NCBI GenBank assembly: GCA_958296445.1
Contig: OY282565.1
Span: 620,001-684,000, forward strand
Length of the DNA: 64,000 nucleotides
Source of the DNA: an uncultured Dehalococcoidia bacterium
Lineage (GTDB): Bacteria; Chloroflexota; Dehalococcoidia; Lucifugimonadales; UBA3495
Direction: 5' to 3'
Every line of letters starts with the position of its first letter. Within the stretch, counting starts at the first letter, position 1. The notes beneath the pieces were generated by a model. It ran no database searches and was not told where the DNA came from. It saw only the letters and a list, made by a program, of their open reading frames with translations. The translations under genes and the position numbers were made by a program. Positions 20,601 through 28,521 of the stretch are shown here, in pieces.

Positions 20601-21542
20601 TAGGTCGTAGCGGCGCGGCTCGAAGAACAGGTTTTTAATCAGGGTGCGGGAGTTGTCTAGGCTGGGGGGTTCGCCGGGCCGGAGGCGGCGGTAAAACTCC
20701 ACTTGGGCCGCGGCGATGCGGTGGGCGGCGTCCCGGTCGAACTCATCGCCTTCATGCAGCCACTTTTCATTCCACAGATTGCGCAGGGCTTCCTCGGGGA
20801 ACGGGCCATCGCGGGATTCCGTCGGGTCGCTGCGCAGGGTGGATTGCATAAAATGGTGGCTTTCGTGGTCGTCTATATCCTCGAACAGGGCCAGGATCTG
20901 GTCGTCATAGGCGACGCCCAAGGCCCGCAGGAAGGTGCTGGCGGAGACCTTGCGCTTGCGGTCGACCTTGACTGAGAGGATGTCCTTGTTGCTGGTTTCG
21001 AACTCCAGCCAAGCGCCGCGGGAGGGGATGAGTTTCGCCATACACAGCCCGCGGTTGCTGGTGGGGTTGCGCTCGGTGGTGAAGTAGATGCCTGGCGAGC
21101 GCACCAACTGGCTGACGACGACGCGCTCGGCGCCGTTGATGATGAAGGTGGCGTTATCGGTCATCATAGGGAAATCGCCCATAAATATGGGCATTTCCTT
21201 GATTTCGCCGGTTTCCTTGACTACTAGGTGGGTGGTGACGTAGAGCGGCTGGGAGTAGGTTATCTCCCGTTCCTTGCACTCCTGCGCGGAATACTTGGGG
21301 TCGCCGAATTTATGCTCGCGGAAGTGAAGCTCATACTTCTTTTCGGTGTAGTCCTGGATGGGCGAGACTTCCTCGAGAACCTTTTTAAGCCCTTCATCCC
21401 GGAACCAGGCGTAGGACTGGATCTGGCTTTCAATCAGGTTGGGGACGTCCAGCACCTGGGGGATGCGGGCGTAAGTGCGGTCATTGTGGGCGGGCAGGGA
21501 ATGCCCGTTGCCGTTGCGGATGGGGGCAGGAGGCAAAGCCAT
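17700..21542 (-). CDS. rpoB: RNA polymerase beta subunit
   Basis: The product is 1280 aa with AAGGAG before the ATG. The rifampicin region reads [20 protein letters not shown] followed by [16 protein letters not shown]. The residues equivalent to E. coli D516, H526 and S531 are unchanged, so rifampicin sensitivity is predicted. Other landmarks are [18 protein letters not shown], the [12 protein letters not shown] active-centre segment and the C-terminal [20 protein letters not shown]. It heads the rpoB-rpoC transcript. rplL, which usually precedes it, is absent: upstream are Uma2 genes, so the ribosomal-protein linkage has been broken. A consensus promoter lies 178 bp upstream. Confidence 0.98.
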   Translation of the reverse strand: MALPPAPIRNGNGHSLPAHNDRTYARIPQVLDVPNLIESQIQSYAWFRDEGLKKVLEEVSPIQDYTEKKYELHFREHKFGDPKYSAQECKEREITYSQPLYVTTHLVVKETGEIKEMPIFMGDFPMMTDNATFIINGAERVVVSQLVRSPGIYFTTERNPTSNRGLCMAKLIPSRGAWLEFETSNKDILSVKVDRKRKVSASTFLRALGVAYDDQILALFEDIDDHESHHFMQSTLRSDPTESRDGPFPEEALRNLWNEKWLHEGDEFDRDAAHRIAAAQVEFYRRLRPGEPPSLDNSRTLIKNLFFEPRRYDLGNVGRHKLNGNLGRPADYSKERILTRDDIIAVLRKMIAVNQGQGQVDDIDHLGNRRVRAVGELVQNQVRVGLLRMERMVKEKMTLVDQDMASPQALVNIRPVVAAVREFFGGSQLSQFMDQTNPLAELTHKRRLSALGPGGLSRERAGFDVRDVHFSHYGRICPIETPEGPNIGLLSSLASYARVNEFGFIESPYRVVRRELSKDSADLRGRVVTEAIINPENGHIIVNEGVAIGANRVNAIRALPQGTMIPVKPFVAQSPRNGGPDDSIVWLSADLEEQYKIAQANALLDERNQFEDDRIEIRIGDQYTQGSPAEAHLMDVSPMQIMSVSAALIPFLEHDDANRALMGSNMQRQAVPLLRPQAPTVGTGIENRVARDSGQMVTSRVNGVVTSVNGRQIVVTDAAGEEHVHPLIKFSRTNQGTCFDQRPIATRGDVVQAGTVLADSFSTENGELALGQNVLVAFMSWEGYNYEDAIILSERLYRDDYFTSIHIERHEMEARETKLGPEEITRDIPNVGEANLRDLDERGIIRIGADVGPGDILVGKVTPKGETELTAEEKLLRAIFGEKSRDVKDTSLRVPHGERGKVIDVKVLSREKKDDLNPGVKEAVRVWIAQTRKISVGDKMAGRHGNKGVVARILPEEDMPYLEDGTPVDIILNPIGVPSRMNLGQVLETHLGWAARGLNFRANTPVFDGASDADIEDALARIWFKEREDVILTGGSTDAQRNTVLRWLAEYGLPPQEMLNRILDESQLGFSREACLRLWLAMDAGRDPWGLPLQAMHDMALEVHRQRGIAPPTFGKFTLYDGRTGDAFDQLVTVGDIYILKLIHLVEDKIHARSTGPYSMITQQPLGGKAQFGGQRFGEMEVWALEAYSAAYNLQEVLTVKSDDVAGRVKTYEAVVKGEPIGQPGVPESFNVLLKELQSLGLAVQLLNEENRPAVSQDIGDELGPGLNGDPAIFQSVEAI

Positions 21543-21720
21543 TCCTAATCTCCTTACCGAGAATAGCGGCGGCCGGGGGCCTAGGGCAAGCTCAAGGCCG
21601 GCTCAGGCCGGGGATTTCTAGGGCGCGGGCGGGTCAGTACGGAGGGCAAGTAGGTATTGGGGCGAAAGTGAGGGGTTGTGGTGGTGAGGCATTTCTCTAG
21701 GCATAAATCAGTAAACTAGT

Positions 21721-21748
21721 ATTATATCCTTACTTAGGCTTTTGTCAA
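21721..21748 (-). promoter_or_regulatory. Consensus sigma-70 promoter of rpoB-rpoC
   Basis: On the minus strand TTGACA (21748-21743) and TATAAT (21726-21721) are both perfect consensus boxes, separated by 16 bp. The predicted start is near 21714, giving a leader of about 170 nt before rpoB. The region is notably AT-rich compared with its surroundings. No gene is visible in the 21543-21814 gap. Confidence 0.85.
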
Positions 21749-21814
21749 CAGCCGGGCGGGGCGAATTTGAGGGGTTTTGGGTCTCTTTTTCTTGGGGGTG
21801 ATATGGGCCGGGCT

Positions 21815-22411
21815 TTACTCGTCTTGGGGCGGGCGGCGGCGATGGCGGAATATGTCGGTTAGGGGGATGGACAGGCCGGGTAGCAGCGGGGTGGTTAGGG
21901 TGTCGTCGGCGTTCAGCACGGCCCGCTGGATGTATTCGCCGTTTTGTAGCTCCAGTTGGGTTACGGTGTCGTTGCGGGGGTCTATGGGCCAGTACTCGCG
22001 GACGCCCGCTTCGGCGTAGATCTGCCGCTTGCGCACTAGGTCGCGGCTGCGGTCGGCGGAGAGGATTTCGGCTATGATGTCCGGCACGCCTTCGACTCGC
22101 ACCGGGCCAACGATACCCCGGTTTTCGTTGAGTATGATGACTATATCGGGTTCGGGGGCGCGTTGGAGTTCCTGCGACAGGATGATGGTCATTTCTTGGT
22201 AGAGGTGGGCCGGGACGCCCTCGAATCCGTCTAGGTAATCTAGGATGCGGCGGGAGAATTCTAGGCCCAGGAATTGGTGGTCGGGGCTGCCGGATGACAC
22301 TATATGAAGCACTCCGTCGTCCAGCTCCCATTTGCCGTCGGTTTCGCCGAGGGCTAGGAACTGGTCGAGGGACATTCGGGTTCCGGTGCGGAGGTTGGCG
22401 GTGGTGGTCAT
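21815..22411 (-). CDS. Uma2-family (DUF820) nuclease-like protein, tandem copy 1
   Basis: The product is 198 aa with AGGAG before the ATG. Uma2 proteins have a PD-(D/E)XK restriction-nuclease fold. Core residues visible are EPDIVIIL (first Asp), GVPDIIAEILS (Glu after the second PD) and the downstream RKRQIYAEAGVREYWPIDP block that is the family hallmark. Biological role and substrate are unknown; the family is expanded in Chloroflexota and cyanobacteria. The next gene is a paralog of identical length whose start lies exactly 660 bp away. The two share an identical run of about 65 residues near the C-terminus. Confidence 0.85.
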   Translation of the reverse strand: MTTTANLRTGTRMSLDQFLALGETDGKWELDDGVLHIVSSGSPDHQFLGLEFSRRILDYLDGFEGVPAHLYQEMTIILSQELQRAPEPDIVIILNENRGIVGPVRVEGVPDIIAEILSADRSRDLVRKRQIYAEAGVREYWPIDPRNDTVTQLELQNGEYIQRAVLNADDTLTTPLLPGLSIPLTDIFRHRRRPPQDE

Positions 22412-22474
22412 TGGCGGCTCCTGTCTGTAGGGTGGGGGCGGCGGCGGTTCAGCCGGGGGTGTCGTTGCCGGGCT

Positions 22475-23071
22475 TTACTCGCGGCGGGGCGGGCGCTGGC
22501 GGTGGCGGAATATGCTGGACAGGGGGATGGACAGGCCGGGTAGCAGCGGGGTGGTTAGGGTGTCGTCGGCGTTCAGCACGGCCCGCTGGATGTATTCGCC
22601 GTTTTGCAGCTCCAGTTGGGTGACGGTGTCGTTGCGGGGGTCTATGGGCCAGTACTCGCGGACGCCTGCTTCGGCGTAGATCTGCCGCTTGCGTACCAGG
22701 TCGCGGCTGCGGTCGGTGGATAGGATTTCGGCTATGATGTCGGGTGCGCCTTCGACTCGCACCGGGCCAACGATGTCTTGGCTTTCGTTGAGGATGATGA
22801 GTAAATCGGGTTCGGGGGCGCGTTGGAGTTCCCGGGACAGGATGGTGGTCATTTCTTGAATGATCTGCGCTGGCGGTGTCTCTGACGCATCCAGGTAGTT
22901 TTGGAAATGCCAGAGGAACCGGCCTATCAGAAATTGGTGGTCGGGCGTGCCGGATGACATTATATAAAGCACTCCGTCGTCCAGCTCCCATTTGCCGTCG
23001 GTTTCGCCGAGGGCCAGGAACTCGTCGAGGGACATTCGGGTTCCGGTGCGGAGGTTGGCGGTGGTGGTCAT
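22475..23071 (-). CDS. Uma2-family (DUF820) nuclease-like protein, tandem copy 2
   Basis: The product is 198 aa from the ATG at 23071, with AGGAG upstream and the same 5' flank as copy 1. The N-terminal 45 residues and the C-terminal third nearly match copy 1; residues about 47-75 differ strongly. That pattern suggests recent duplication followed by local divergence or gene conversion. Catalytic-fold residues (EPDLLIIL, GAPDIIAEILS, EYWPIDP) are kept. The frame extends upstream to 23479 but the extra part is not conserved and runs through a palindromic repeat. Confidence 0.85.
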   Translation of the reverse strand: MTTTANLRTGTRMSLDEFLALGETDGKWELDDGVLYIMSSGTPDHQFLIGRFLWHFQNYLDASETPPAQIIQEMTTILSRELQRAPEPDLLIILNESQDIVGPVRVEGAPDIIAEILSTDRSRDLVRKRQIYAEAGVREYWPIDPRNDTVTQLELQNGEYIQRAVLNADDTLTTPLLPGLSIPLSSIFRHRQRPPRRE

Positions 23072-23127
23072 TGGCGGCTCCTGCCTGTGGGGTGGGGGCG
23101 ATGCGCCGTTTGTATTGTACCAGAGGG

Positions 23128-23145
23128 TTCCCGCCTGCGCGGGAA
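23128..23145. repeat. Palindromic repeat of the IPAFAGMT type, intergenic copy
   Basis: TTCCCGC, a CTGC loop and GCGGGAA, followed by TGACGG and degenerate half-copies (GGGCGGGAATGACGGG) to about 23183. It is the same element that interrupts copA at 7171. The 23072-23269 gap holds no gene. Confidence 0.85.
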
Positions 23146-23217
23146 TGACGGTATGGCGGGCGGGAATGACGGGTTGGACGGGAATGGCTTTGCAACCGTT
23201 CTGTGGCGGGTTTAGGC

Positions 23218-23223
23218 TATAAT
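23218..23223 (+). promoter_or_regulatory. Possible -10 box for the MFS transporter
   Basis: A perfect TATAAT lies 47 bp before the proposed ATG at 23270. The nearest -35-like box, TTGCAA at 23190, is 22 bp away, too far for a standard promoter. Treat as tentative. Confidence 0.35.
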
Positions 23224-23269
23224 CGCCTTCCGCGTTTGATTTTCTTTGGTGGCTCAAGGGCTGTGTTGT

Positions 23270-24628
23270 ATGAAAACTGCGCCCCGGTATTCCTTTCGGC
23301 TTAGGGACCTGATTATTGCCGGACGGCCGGTGCATTACGCCTGGGTGATTGTGGGCGTGGCGGCGGTGATGCGGCTGTTCAGCTCGTCCTTTCGCTCGTC
23401 GTCGAGCATTCTGATTCCGCGGCTGGTGGACTCCTTTGGGTGGAGCTATGGGGCGGTGGGGTTCGGGTTTGCGTTGCAATGGGTTGTATCCGGGATGCTG
23501 GGGCCGTCGGCCGGGTGGCTGGGCGACCGCTACGGGGCCCGCGTCGCTATGACTGTGGGGGCGCTGCTGTTCATCGCCGGGATGGTGCTTACCGGGTTTA
23601 TGACCAGTTTGTGGCAGTTTTACCTGTTTTTCGGGATTATTCTCAGCGCGTCTATGGGGATTTTCCAGGTGCCGTTGACTGCGTCGGTGACTCTGTGGTT
23701 CAAGCGGAATTTAGGCACGGGGATGGGGCTGTTGCAGTCGGCGCAGGGGGTTGGGCCGCTGGTGGCGGTGCCGATAATGTTGCTGGTCATCGCGTGGTTC
23801 GGCGGGGGGCTGGACGGGCTGCGGGCGGCTTTTTGGGTTCCGGGGATCATTGGCGGCGTCGCCATACTGGGGCTGGTGCGGCTCTTTTACAACGAGCCGG
23901 CGCAGATTGGGCTGCGGCCGCTGGGGGCGGCGGAAAGCGAACCCGTGCGGCAGGTGCAGGGGGGCGAGATAGCCAAGCTGCGGACGCGGGTTTTTGCCAA
24001 GCAGGCGCAGCGCACCGCCGCCTTTTGGAACCTTATCGGCATCCATTTCTGGGGCTGCGCCGGACACGCTATCGTGCTGGTTTATCTGGTGGCGATTGCC
24101 GAGGCCGAGGGGGTGTCGCCGGGGCTGGCGGCGGGGGCCTTTGTCACTATGTCGGTGACCAGCACGGTGACCCGGTTCGCGGTGCCGGTGATGGCCGACC
24201 GGGTGGGGAGCAAGGGGGTGATGGCAGTCTGCTTTACGTTGCAGACGCTGCCCATCGGGCTGCTGTTTTTCGCGGTGGAGCCGTGGCATTTCTATCTGTT
24301 CGCGGTGCTGTTCGGCATTGGCTTCGGCGGGGAGATGAGTGCCTTTCCGATAATCAACCGGCAGTATTACGGGAGCGCGCCCATCGGGACGACCTACGGC
24401 TGGCAGATGATGGGGGCGGGAATCGGGATGGCCGCCGGTTCGCTGATCGGCGGCTGGCTGCGCGACTGGACGGGGAGCTTTGACGCGACGATGGGGCTGT
24501 CGCTGGCGTTGAGTCTGATGGGGGTGTTGTCCATTGTGCTGCTGCCTTCCACCGGCCATCACCAACTGCCGGACTGGGAGCGGGAGCTGCCGCCGGAGGC
24601 GCAGACGCAGGGGGTGGCGGGGGATTAG
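23270..24628 (+). CDS. Major facilitator superfamily transporter (monocarboxylate/oxalate-antiporter-like)
   Basis: The product is about 452 aa with twelve predicted membrane helices in two bundles. The first half holds GWLGDRYGARVAM, the MFS loop 2-3 signature (GxLxDRxGxR), and the second half has the matching VMADRVGSKGVMAV. Helices begin right after RPVHYAWVIVGVAAV, typical of OFA/monocarboxylate-type MFS proteins. Substrate not predictable. The ATG at 23270 is chosen because the preceding in-frame TTG at 23246 adds only unconserved residues; the ribosome site is weak. A paralog-like transporter occurs at 46720. Confidence 0.8.
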   Translation: MKTAPRYSFRLRDLIIAGRPVHYAWVIVGVAAVMRLFSSSFRSSSSILIPRLVDSFGWSYGAVGFGFALQWVVSGMLGPSAGWLGDRYGARVAMTVGALLFIAGMVLTGFMTSLWQFYLFFGIILSASMGIFQVPLTASVTLWFKRNLGTGMGLLQSAQGVGPLVAVPIMLLVIAWFGGGLDGLRAAFWVPGIIGGVAILGLVRLFYNEPAQIGLRPLGAAESEPVRQVQGGEIAKLRTRVFAKQAQRTAAFWNLIGIHFWGCAGHAIVLVYLVAIAEAEGVSPGLAAGAFVTMSVTSTVTRFAVPVMADRVGSKGVMAVCFTLQTLPIGLLFFAVEPWHFYLFAVLFGIGFGGEMSAFPIINRQYYGSAPIGTTYGWQMMGAGIGMAAGSLIGGWLRDWTGSFDATMGLSLALSLMGVLSIVLLPSTGHHQLPDWERELPPEAQTQGVAGD

Positions 24629-24683
24629 GACAATGGATTTGCCGTAGGCCCGTCTGGGAAATTTCCCTTGTGGTATCGTGGTA

Positions 24684-25652
24684 TCATTGTGAGTAATGGC
24701 TTGGGGTTTCCTGTATCATTGAGCCATCGGGAAACATATCCGACTGCCGCCCGCCGTTTGTGTCGCCGTTGTTTTCCCCGCCTACACGGATTATCGGGGT
24801 TTCAGACATTGGCGGCGTGAAGTTGGTTATCAGGATTTCTTGGTTGATGGTGCGGTGTTTGCCGGCTTGCCGTTCCGATTTGCCAGTTCGCATACCGGAA
24901 GATGACTGAATGGGGGTAATTTCGTATCCGCAGAATAATTCCCTTATTTCAGGGGTATCGTAGGACGAAAGAATCCAATAGCCCTTTGCCCTCGCAAGTT
25001 GTCTGGCGATGGCCTGATGGTTGTCTTTGCCGCGCATATTGAATTTGTAATTCGCTCCGTTGCCCAGATATGGAGGGTCTAAATACATAACGGTTGTGGG
25101 GCTGTCGTACCGCTCCACGCAGTCTTGCCAGTCCATATTTTCGATAAGGACTGTCTGAAGACGGCGATGGATAGGGGTTATGCGCTGGCGCAGGGATTTC
25201 AGGGCGCCGACCAGCCGGTTGCCGTGGCCGCCGTCGCGGATGCTGGTCTGGAACCGGGGGTAGCGGGCTTCACCGCCCCATCCTGCCATTATGAGGTAAT
25301 AGAACCTGTGGGCCCGCTGGATGTCGGTAAGGGATTGGGGGGCAAGATTAGCCAGCCGGTTGAACTCGGCGCGGGAAACCAGTTCCCACTCAAAGGATGC
25401 GATAAGTTCCTCGGGCTTTTCCCTTACCACGCGAAAGAACGTGACTAGCTCGTCATCAATGTCGTTGATTATCTCGACGTCGCTTTTGGGTTTGCCGAAA
25501 AGCACCCAGGCAGCACCGGCAAAGGGTTCGACGTAGCAGGTATGGGGCGGAATTATGGGAATGATGAATTTGCGCAGGCGGGATTTGCCCCCTACCCACT
25601 TGAACGGGCTGTTCAGCATAGCCTTGCGCTCCTCGGCGTTTTTAGAATCCAT
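24684..25652 (-). CDS. D12-class N6-adenine DNA methyltransferase
   Basis: The product is 322 aa. Family order is clear: FKWVGGKSRL at the N-terminus, the S-adenosylmethionine site YVEPFAGAAWVLF (about residues 40-52) and catalytic DPPY at 192-195. This is the Dam/DpnM type, which methylates adenine in a specific DNA sequence. The start is open: ATG at 25652 has GGAG, ATG at 25619 has a stronger GAGGAG, and ATG at 25667 has none. It faces away from an HTH-nuclease fusion gene across about 100 bp holding a palindrome, as in controlled restriction-modification systems. Its GC is visibly lower than the rpo genes, suggesting transfer. The C-terminal 50 residues look unstructured. Confidence 0.9.
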   Translation of the reverse strand: MDSKNAEERKAMLNSPFKWVGGKSRLRKFIIPIIPPHTCYVEPFAGAAWVLFGKPKSDVEIINDIDDELVTFFRVVREKPEELIASFEWELVSRAEFNRLANLAPQSLTDIQRAHRFYYLIMAGWGGEARYPRFQTSIRDGGHGNRLVGALKSLRQRITPIHRRLQTVLIENMDWQDCVERYDSPTTVMYLDPPYLGNGANYKFNMRGKDNHQAIARQLARAKGYWILSSYDTPEIRELFCGYEITPIQSSSGMRTGKSERQAGKHRTINQEILITNFTPPMSETPIIRVGGENNGDTNGGRQSDMFPDGSMIQETPSHYSQ

Positions 25653-25685
25653 ATACGAAAACTCCATAACATGGCCAGACAGTTA

Positions 25686-25702
25686 TGTCTCTATTGGAGA
25701 CA
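25686..25702. promoter_or_regulatory. Palindromic operator candidate between methylase and HTH-nuclease genes
   Basis: TGTCTC-TATTG-GAGACA: perfect 6-bp arms with a 5-nt spacer. It overlaps the predicted start site of the methylase promoter and lies about 50 bp upstream of the HTH-nuclease ATG. Symmetry and size fit an HTH_XRE dimer site, such as a controller-protein box. Confidence 0.65.
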
Positions 25703-25730
25703 TTTTAGCGGCCTCTGCCGGTCTCGTCAA
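25702..25730 (-). promoter_or_regulatory. Promoter of the methyltransferase gene
   Basis: On the minus strand TTGACG (25730-25725) and TAAAAT (25707-25702) are separated by 17 bp. The start site is predicted near 25695, inside the palindrome 25686-25702, so a bound HTH protein should block it. No equally good promoter is seen for the opposite gene. Confidence 0.6.
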
Positions 25731-25748
25731 GGGCGGATAGCTAGAGAA

Positions 25749-26828
25749 ATGCGAAGATTTGGCGAAAAACTGAGGGGTCTCCGAAACCGCCGAGGTCTAA
25801 CACTTAAGGGTTTGGCGGACATTCTGGGGTATAAGACCCACGGGTATATCAGCGAAATTGAAGTAGGCAGAAAATCCCCGTCGGTGGCGTTTCTGCTTGC
25901 CGTAGCCGATTTGTTCGGCGTATCCGTTGACGATTTAGTCAAGGATGATGTTGAGATAGCTTTGCCGACGGAAATCGTAAGCGAAACGGCGACAATTCCC
26001 GGCGTCCCGTTTGCCGAGAGGCCGCCGTCCGAAGGGGAAATTGAACGGCTGCGGCTGATTCTCAGCACGTACCAAGACGGCACGGGGATGCTGGCGAGCG
26101 GCGTCGCAACCCTACCGGGATGGCGGGATTTTGAGAGAGCGGTAGCTTTGGCCTTTGGCGGCGTTGCGTCCGAAAACAAAGACATATTCGACGTCCGTTT
26201 GCCTGACCCTAAAAGGGCCGGAGTATTCTTTGGCGTTTCCTGCAAGATGCGCCGAGAACTGCATAGGATTGACCGAGACGGGCGTGTTACGATTGAATTG
26301 TCAAATTCCGCCGGAAAATTCTGGGATTACTTGAACACTAAACATATTGATCAGTCTAACTATAGGGAATATCCGGCCGATGTTGGAAAGGCTTTAATTG
26401 AGTTAGTATTCCAATGGCATCAAGATTCCAACTTGGAGCAAGGGGGCAACGTTGATTTATCTAAAAGTTGCTATCTAATCCTTTCTTGGAACAGGGGCGG
26501 TTGGTATCAGCTTCATCAGTTCACCATAACACTCCCCGAACCGGCTAGATTGGAATGGGGTTTTCCAACACTTGCCACAAAAGAAGGCACCCAGCGTGTT
26601 GCCCGCCATCTTAGGGGAACCGATTCGGACGGCACTATCTTTGAGTGGTACGGTGAATCGGGAGGGCAACTGAAATACTACCCTCTTGCTGAAAGCGCCA
26701 TTTGGGAATCCGGCAGGTTCCGGCTGGAGCCTATACCGGCCGGGCAGGAACACAGCGTACTGCATAAGGCAAGAACCTATTTCCCGGCGCAATGGCGGAA
26801 TCTTAGCAAGACTGAAAGCAGCCCATAG
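25749..26828 (+). CDS. HTH_XRE domain fused to a putative restriction-endonuclease-like domain
   Basis: The product is 359 aa. Residues about 5-65 are an XRE/Cro-type HTH (LRNRRGLTLKGLADILG, then YISEIEVGRKSP and a DLFGVSVDDLV helix). Residues about 125-260 look like a nuclease core: a FERAVALAFGG helix, then DIFDVRLPD and FGVSCKM. D147 or D150 with S166-x-K168 would match the PD...SxK variant known from some type II enzymes. This catalytic reading is inference. The remainder (about 260-359) is not recognised. It is divergent from an adenine methylase, with a palindromic operator between, so it may be a self-regulating REase. Alternatively it is a regulator with a non-catalytic DNA-binding fold. 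Confidence 0.6.
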   Translation: MRRFGEKLRGLRNRRGLTLKGLADILGYKTHGYISEIEVGRKSPSVAFLLAVADLFGVSVDDLVKDDVEIALPTEIVSETATIPGVPFAERPPSEGEIERLRLILSTYQDGTGMLASGVATLPGWRDFERAVALAFGGVASENKDIFDVRLPDPKRAGVFFGVSCKMRRELHRIDRDGRVTIELSNSAGKFWDYLNTKHIDQSNYREYPADVGKALIELVFQWHQDSNLEQGGNVDLSKSCYLILSWNRGGWYQLHQFTITLPEPARLEWGFPTLATKEGTQRVARHLRGTDSDGTIFEWYGESGGQLKYYPLAESAIWESGRFRLEPIPAGQEHSVLHKARTYFPAQWRNLSKTESSP

Positions 26829-26995
26829 CAAAAGATAAGGCGATTCTAGCAGGCTGGGTAAGATATTCAACCGCTGGATGTCAGTAGTTTTGCTTTGCCC
26901 CATTTCCCCTGCGTTGTGCTAAACTGCCCGAAATACTCAATCCGGCAGCGCGGGCCGCCGCGCTGCGCCAACCCCAAGGGACAGGAGGCTTTGAG

Positions 26996-28420
26996 ATGCT
27001 GGACTTGATTATTCGCGGCGGGCAGGTGGTTACCCCTATGGGGGTGGGGGAGTGGGATGTGGCGGTGCAGGGGGAGCGGATTGCGGCGGTGGCCGCGCCG
27101 GGGGCGCTGGGCGATGAGGCCGGGCGGATTGTTGACGCTACCGGCATGGTGGTGGTGCCGGGGGGGATTGAACCGCACGCCCATATTTCGGCGCCCATTA
27201 TGGGCCACGGCGATTTGAAGACCGCTCCGCCGGAGCAGGTTAGCCGCGCCGCGCTGTACGGCGGCACTACCACGCTGCTGGATTTTGCCATCCAGTACCC
27301 GGGCATTGACATTCCGCAGGCCATCGCCGAGCGCACCGGCGTTTGGCAGGGCAATTCCTATGCCGACTATTCCCACCATTTGATGCTGCTGGGCCAGATT
27401 CCCCAAGAAATCATCGGCTCGCTGCACGAGGCGGTGGAGGACGGCTTCGCCACCTTCAAGATTTTCACTACCAATATCCGCCCGCCCGCCACTACCGGCG
27501 AGCCGCGGATGGTCGGCACCGGCCACCTGCACGACCTGATGGAGGAAATCCAGCGGCTCAGCGCGATGCTGCTGGTTCACGCCGAGGACGACGATATGGT
27601 GCAGCATATGTACCAGAAGCTCACCCGCGAAGAGCGCACCGAGTGGCACAATATGCCGCTGGTGCATAGCGCCGAGTCGGAGGACGTTTCTTTTCGCCGG
27701 GTGCTGCGGGTGGCCGAGTGGACGGGGGCGCCGGTGTACTTCGTCCACGTGAGTGCCTTGCATGGGGTGCAGAACATCGCCGAGGCCCGGGCCAACGGCC
27801 GCCCGGTCTACGGCGAGACGTTGCACAATTACTGCTGCTTTAACCAGGACAATTACAAAGAAGAAAACGGTATGAAGTATCATACCTATCCATCGCTGAA
27901 GTCCGAGGCCGACCGGCAGTCGCTCTGGGACGGCATCATCAACGGCGGGCTGCAGACGATGGCGACCGACGAATACTGCACGTCGTGGGAGACCAAGATT
28001 GCGGGGCGGACGATTTCCGATGTGACCGGCGGCCACAACGGGGCCGAAGCCCGTATGGGCATCACCTATAGCGAGGGCGTGTCGAAGCAGGGAATGACGC
28101 TGCAACGGTTTGTGGACGTCACTTCGGCCAATGCCGCCAAGATTATGGGCCTGTACCCGCGCAAGGGTGTGTTGGCCCCCGGCAGCGACGCCGACATCTG
28201 CCTGATTGACCCCAGCATCAAGCGCAAGCTGACTAAGGACGATTTCCATATCACGGATTACAGCATTTGGGAAGGCCGCGACATTGAGGGCTGGCCGGTG
28301 ACTACCATCCTACGGGGCAAGGTGGTGGTGGAGAACGGCAGCTTTACCGCGTCGCCCGGCGGCGGGCAGTTCCTGCGGCGCAAGGTGGACCCGGCGGTGG
28401 CCGACCGTCCGGTGGTCTAG
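26996..28420 (+). CDS. Dihydropyrimidinase-like cyclic amidohydrolase
   Basis: The product is 474 aa with AGGAGG before the ATG. It is a TIM-barrel amidohydrolase of the hydantoinase/dihydropyrimidinase group: HAH at residues 61-63 (metal ligands), the carboxylated lysine in FATFKIF (K155), LLVHAED and FVHVSA histidines, and MATDEY for the last Asp. The C-terminal GVLAPGSDADICLIDP segment is typical of the family. It hydrolyses a cyclic amide bond; the exact substrate cannot be read. The catalytic Asp neighbourhood is TDEYC rather than the usual TDHAP, so specificity may be unusual. The 26829-26995 gap shows no other gene. Confidence 0.88.
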   Translation: MLDLIIRGGQVVTPMGVGEWDVAVQGERIAAVAAPGALGDEAGRIVDATGMVVVPGGIEPHAHISAPIMGHGDLKTAPPEQVSRAALYGGTTTLLDFAIQYPGIDIPQAIAERTGVWQGNSYADYSHHLMLLGQIPQEIIGSLHEAVEDGFATFKIFTTNIRPPATTGEPRMVGTGHLHDLMEEIQRLSAMLLVHAEDDDMVQHMYQKLTREERTEWHNMPLVHSAESEDVSFRRVLRVAEWTGAPVYFVHVSALHGVQNIAEARANGRPVYGETLHNYCCFNQDNYKEENGMKYHTYPSLKSEADRQSLWDGIINGGLQTMATDEYCTSWETKIAGRTISDVTGGHNGAEARMGITYSEGVSKQGMTLQRFVDVTSANAAKIMGLYPRKGVLAPGSDADICLIDPSIKRKLTKDDFHITDYSIWEGRDIEGWPVTTILRGKVVVENGSFTASPGGGQFLRRKVDPAVADRPVV

Positions 28421-28430
28421 GGGTACGATT

Positions 28431-28504
28431 TCACCACAGGGAACACGGAGGGCGCAGAGAAAGTTATAAACGGCGCTCTGTGGCCTCCGGGTTCTCTGTG
28501 GTTG
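28431..28504. repeat. Imperfect inverted repeat upstream of the selenoprotein gene
   Basis: ACCACAGGGAACACGGAGG with GCGCAGAG at one end, and CTCTGTGGCCTCCGGG with TTCTCTGTGGT at the other, flank a 15-20 nt loop. The arms pair imperfectly. It resembles the 12931-12988 element and probably belongs to a dispersed palindromic family. On the plus strand it could also end the amidohydrolase transcript. Confidence 0.6.
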
Positions 28505-28521
28505 GACAAAAGGAGAAAGGT

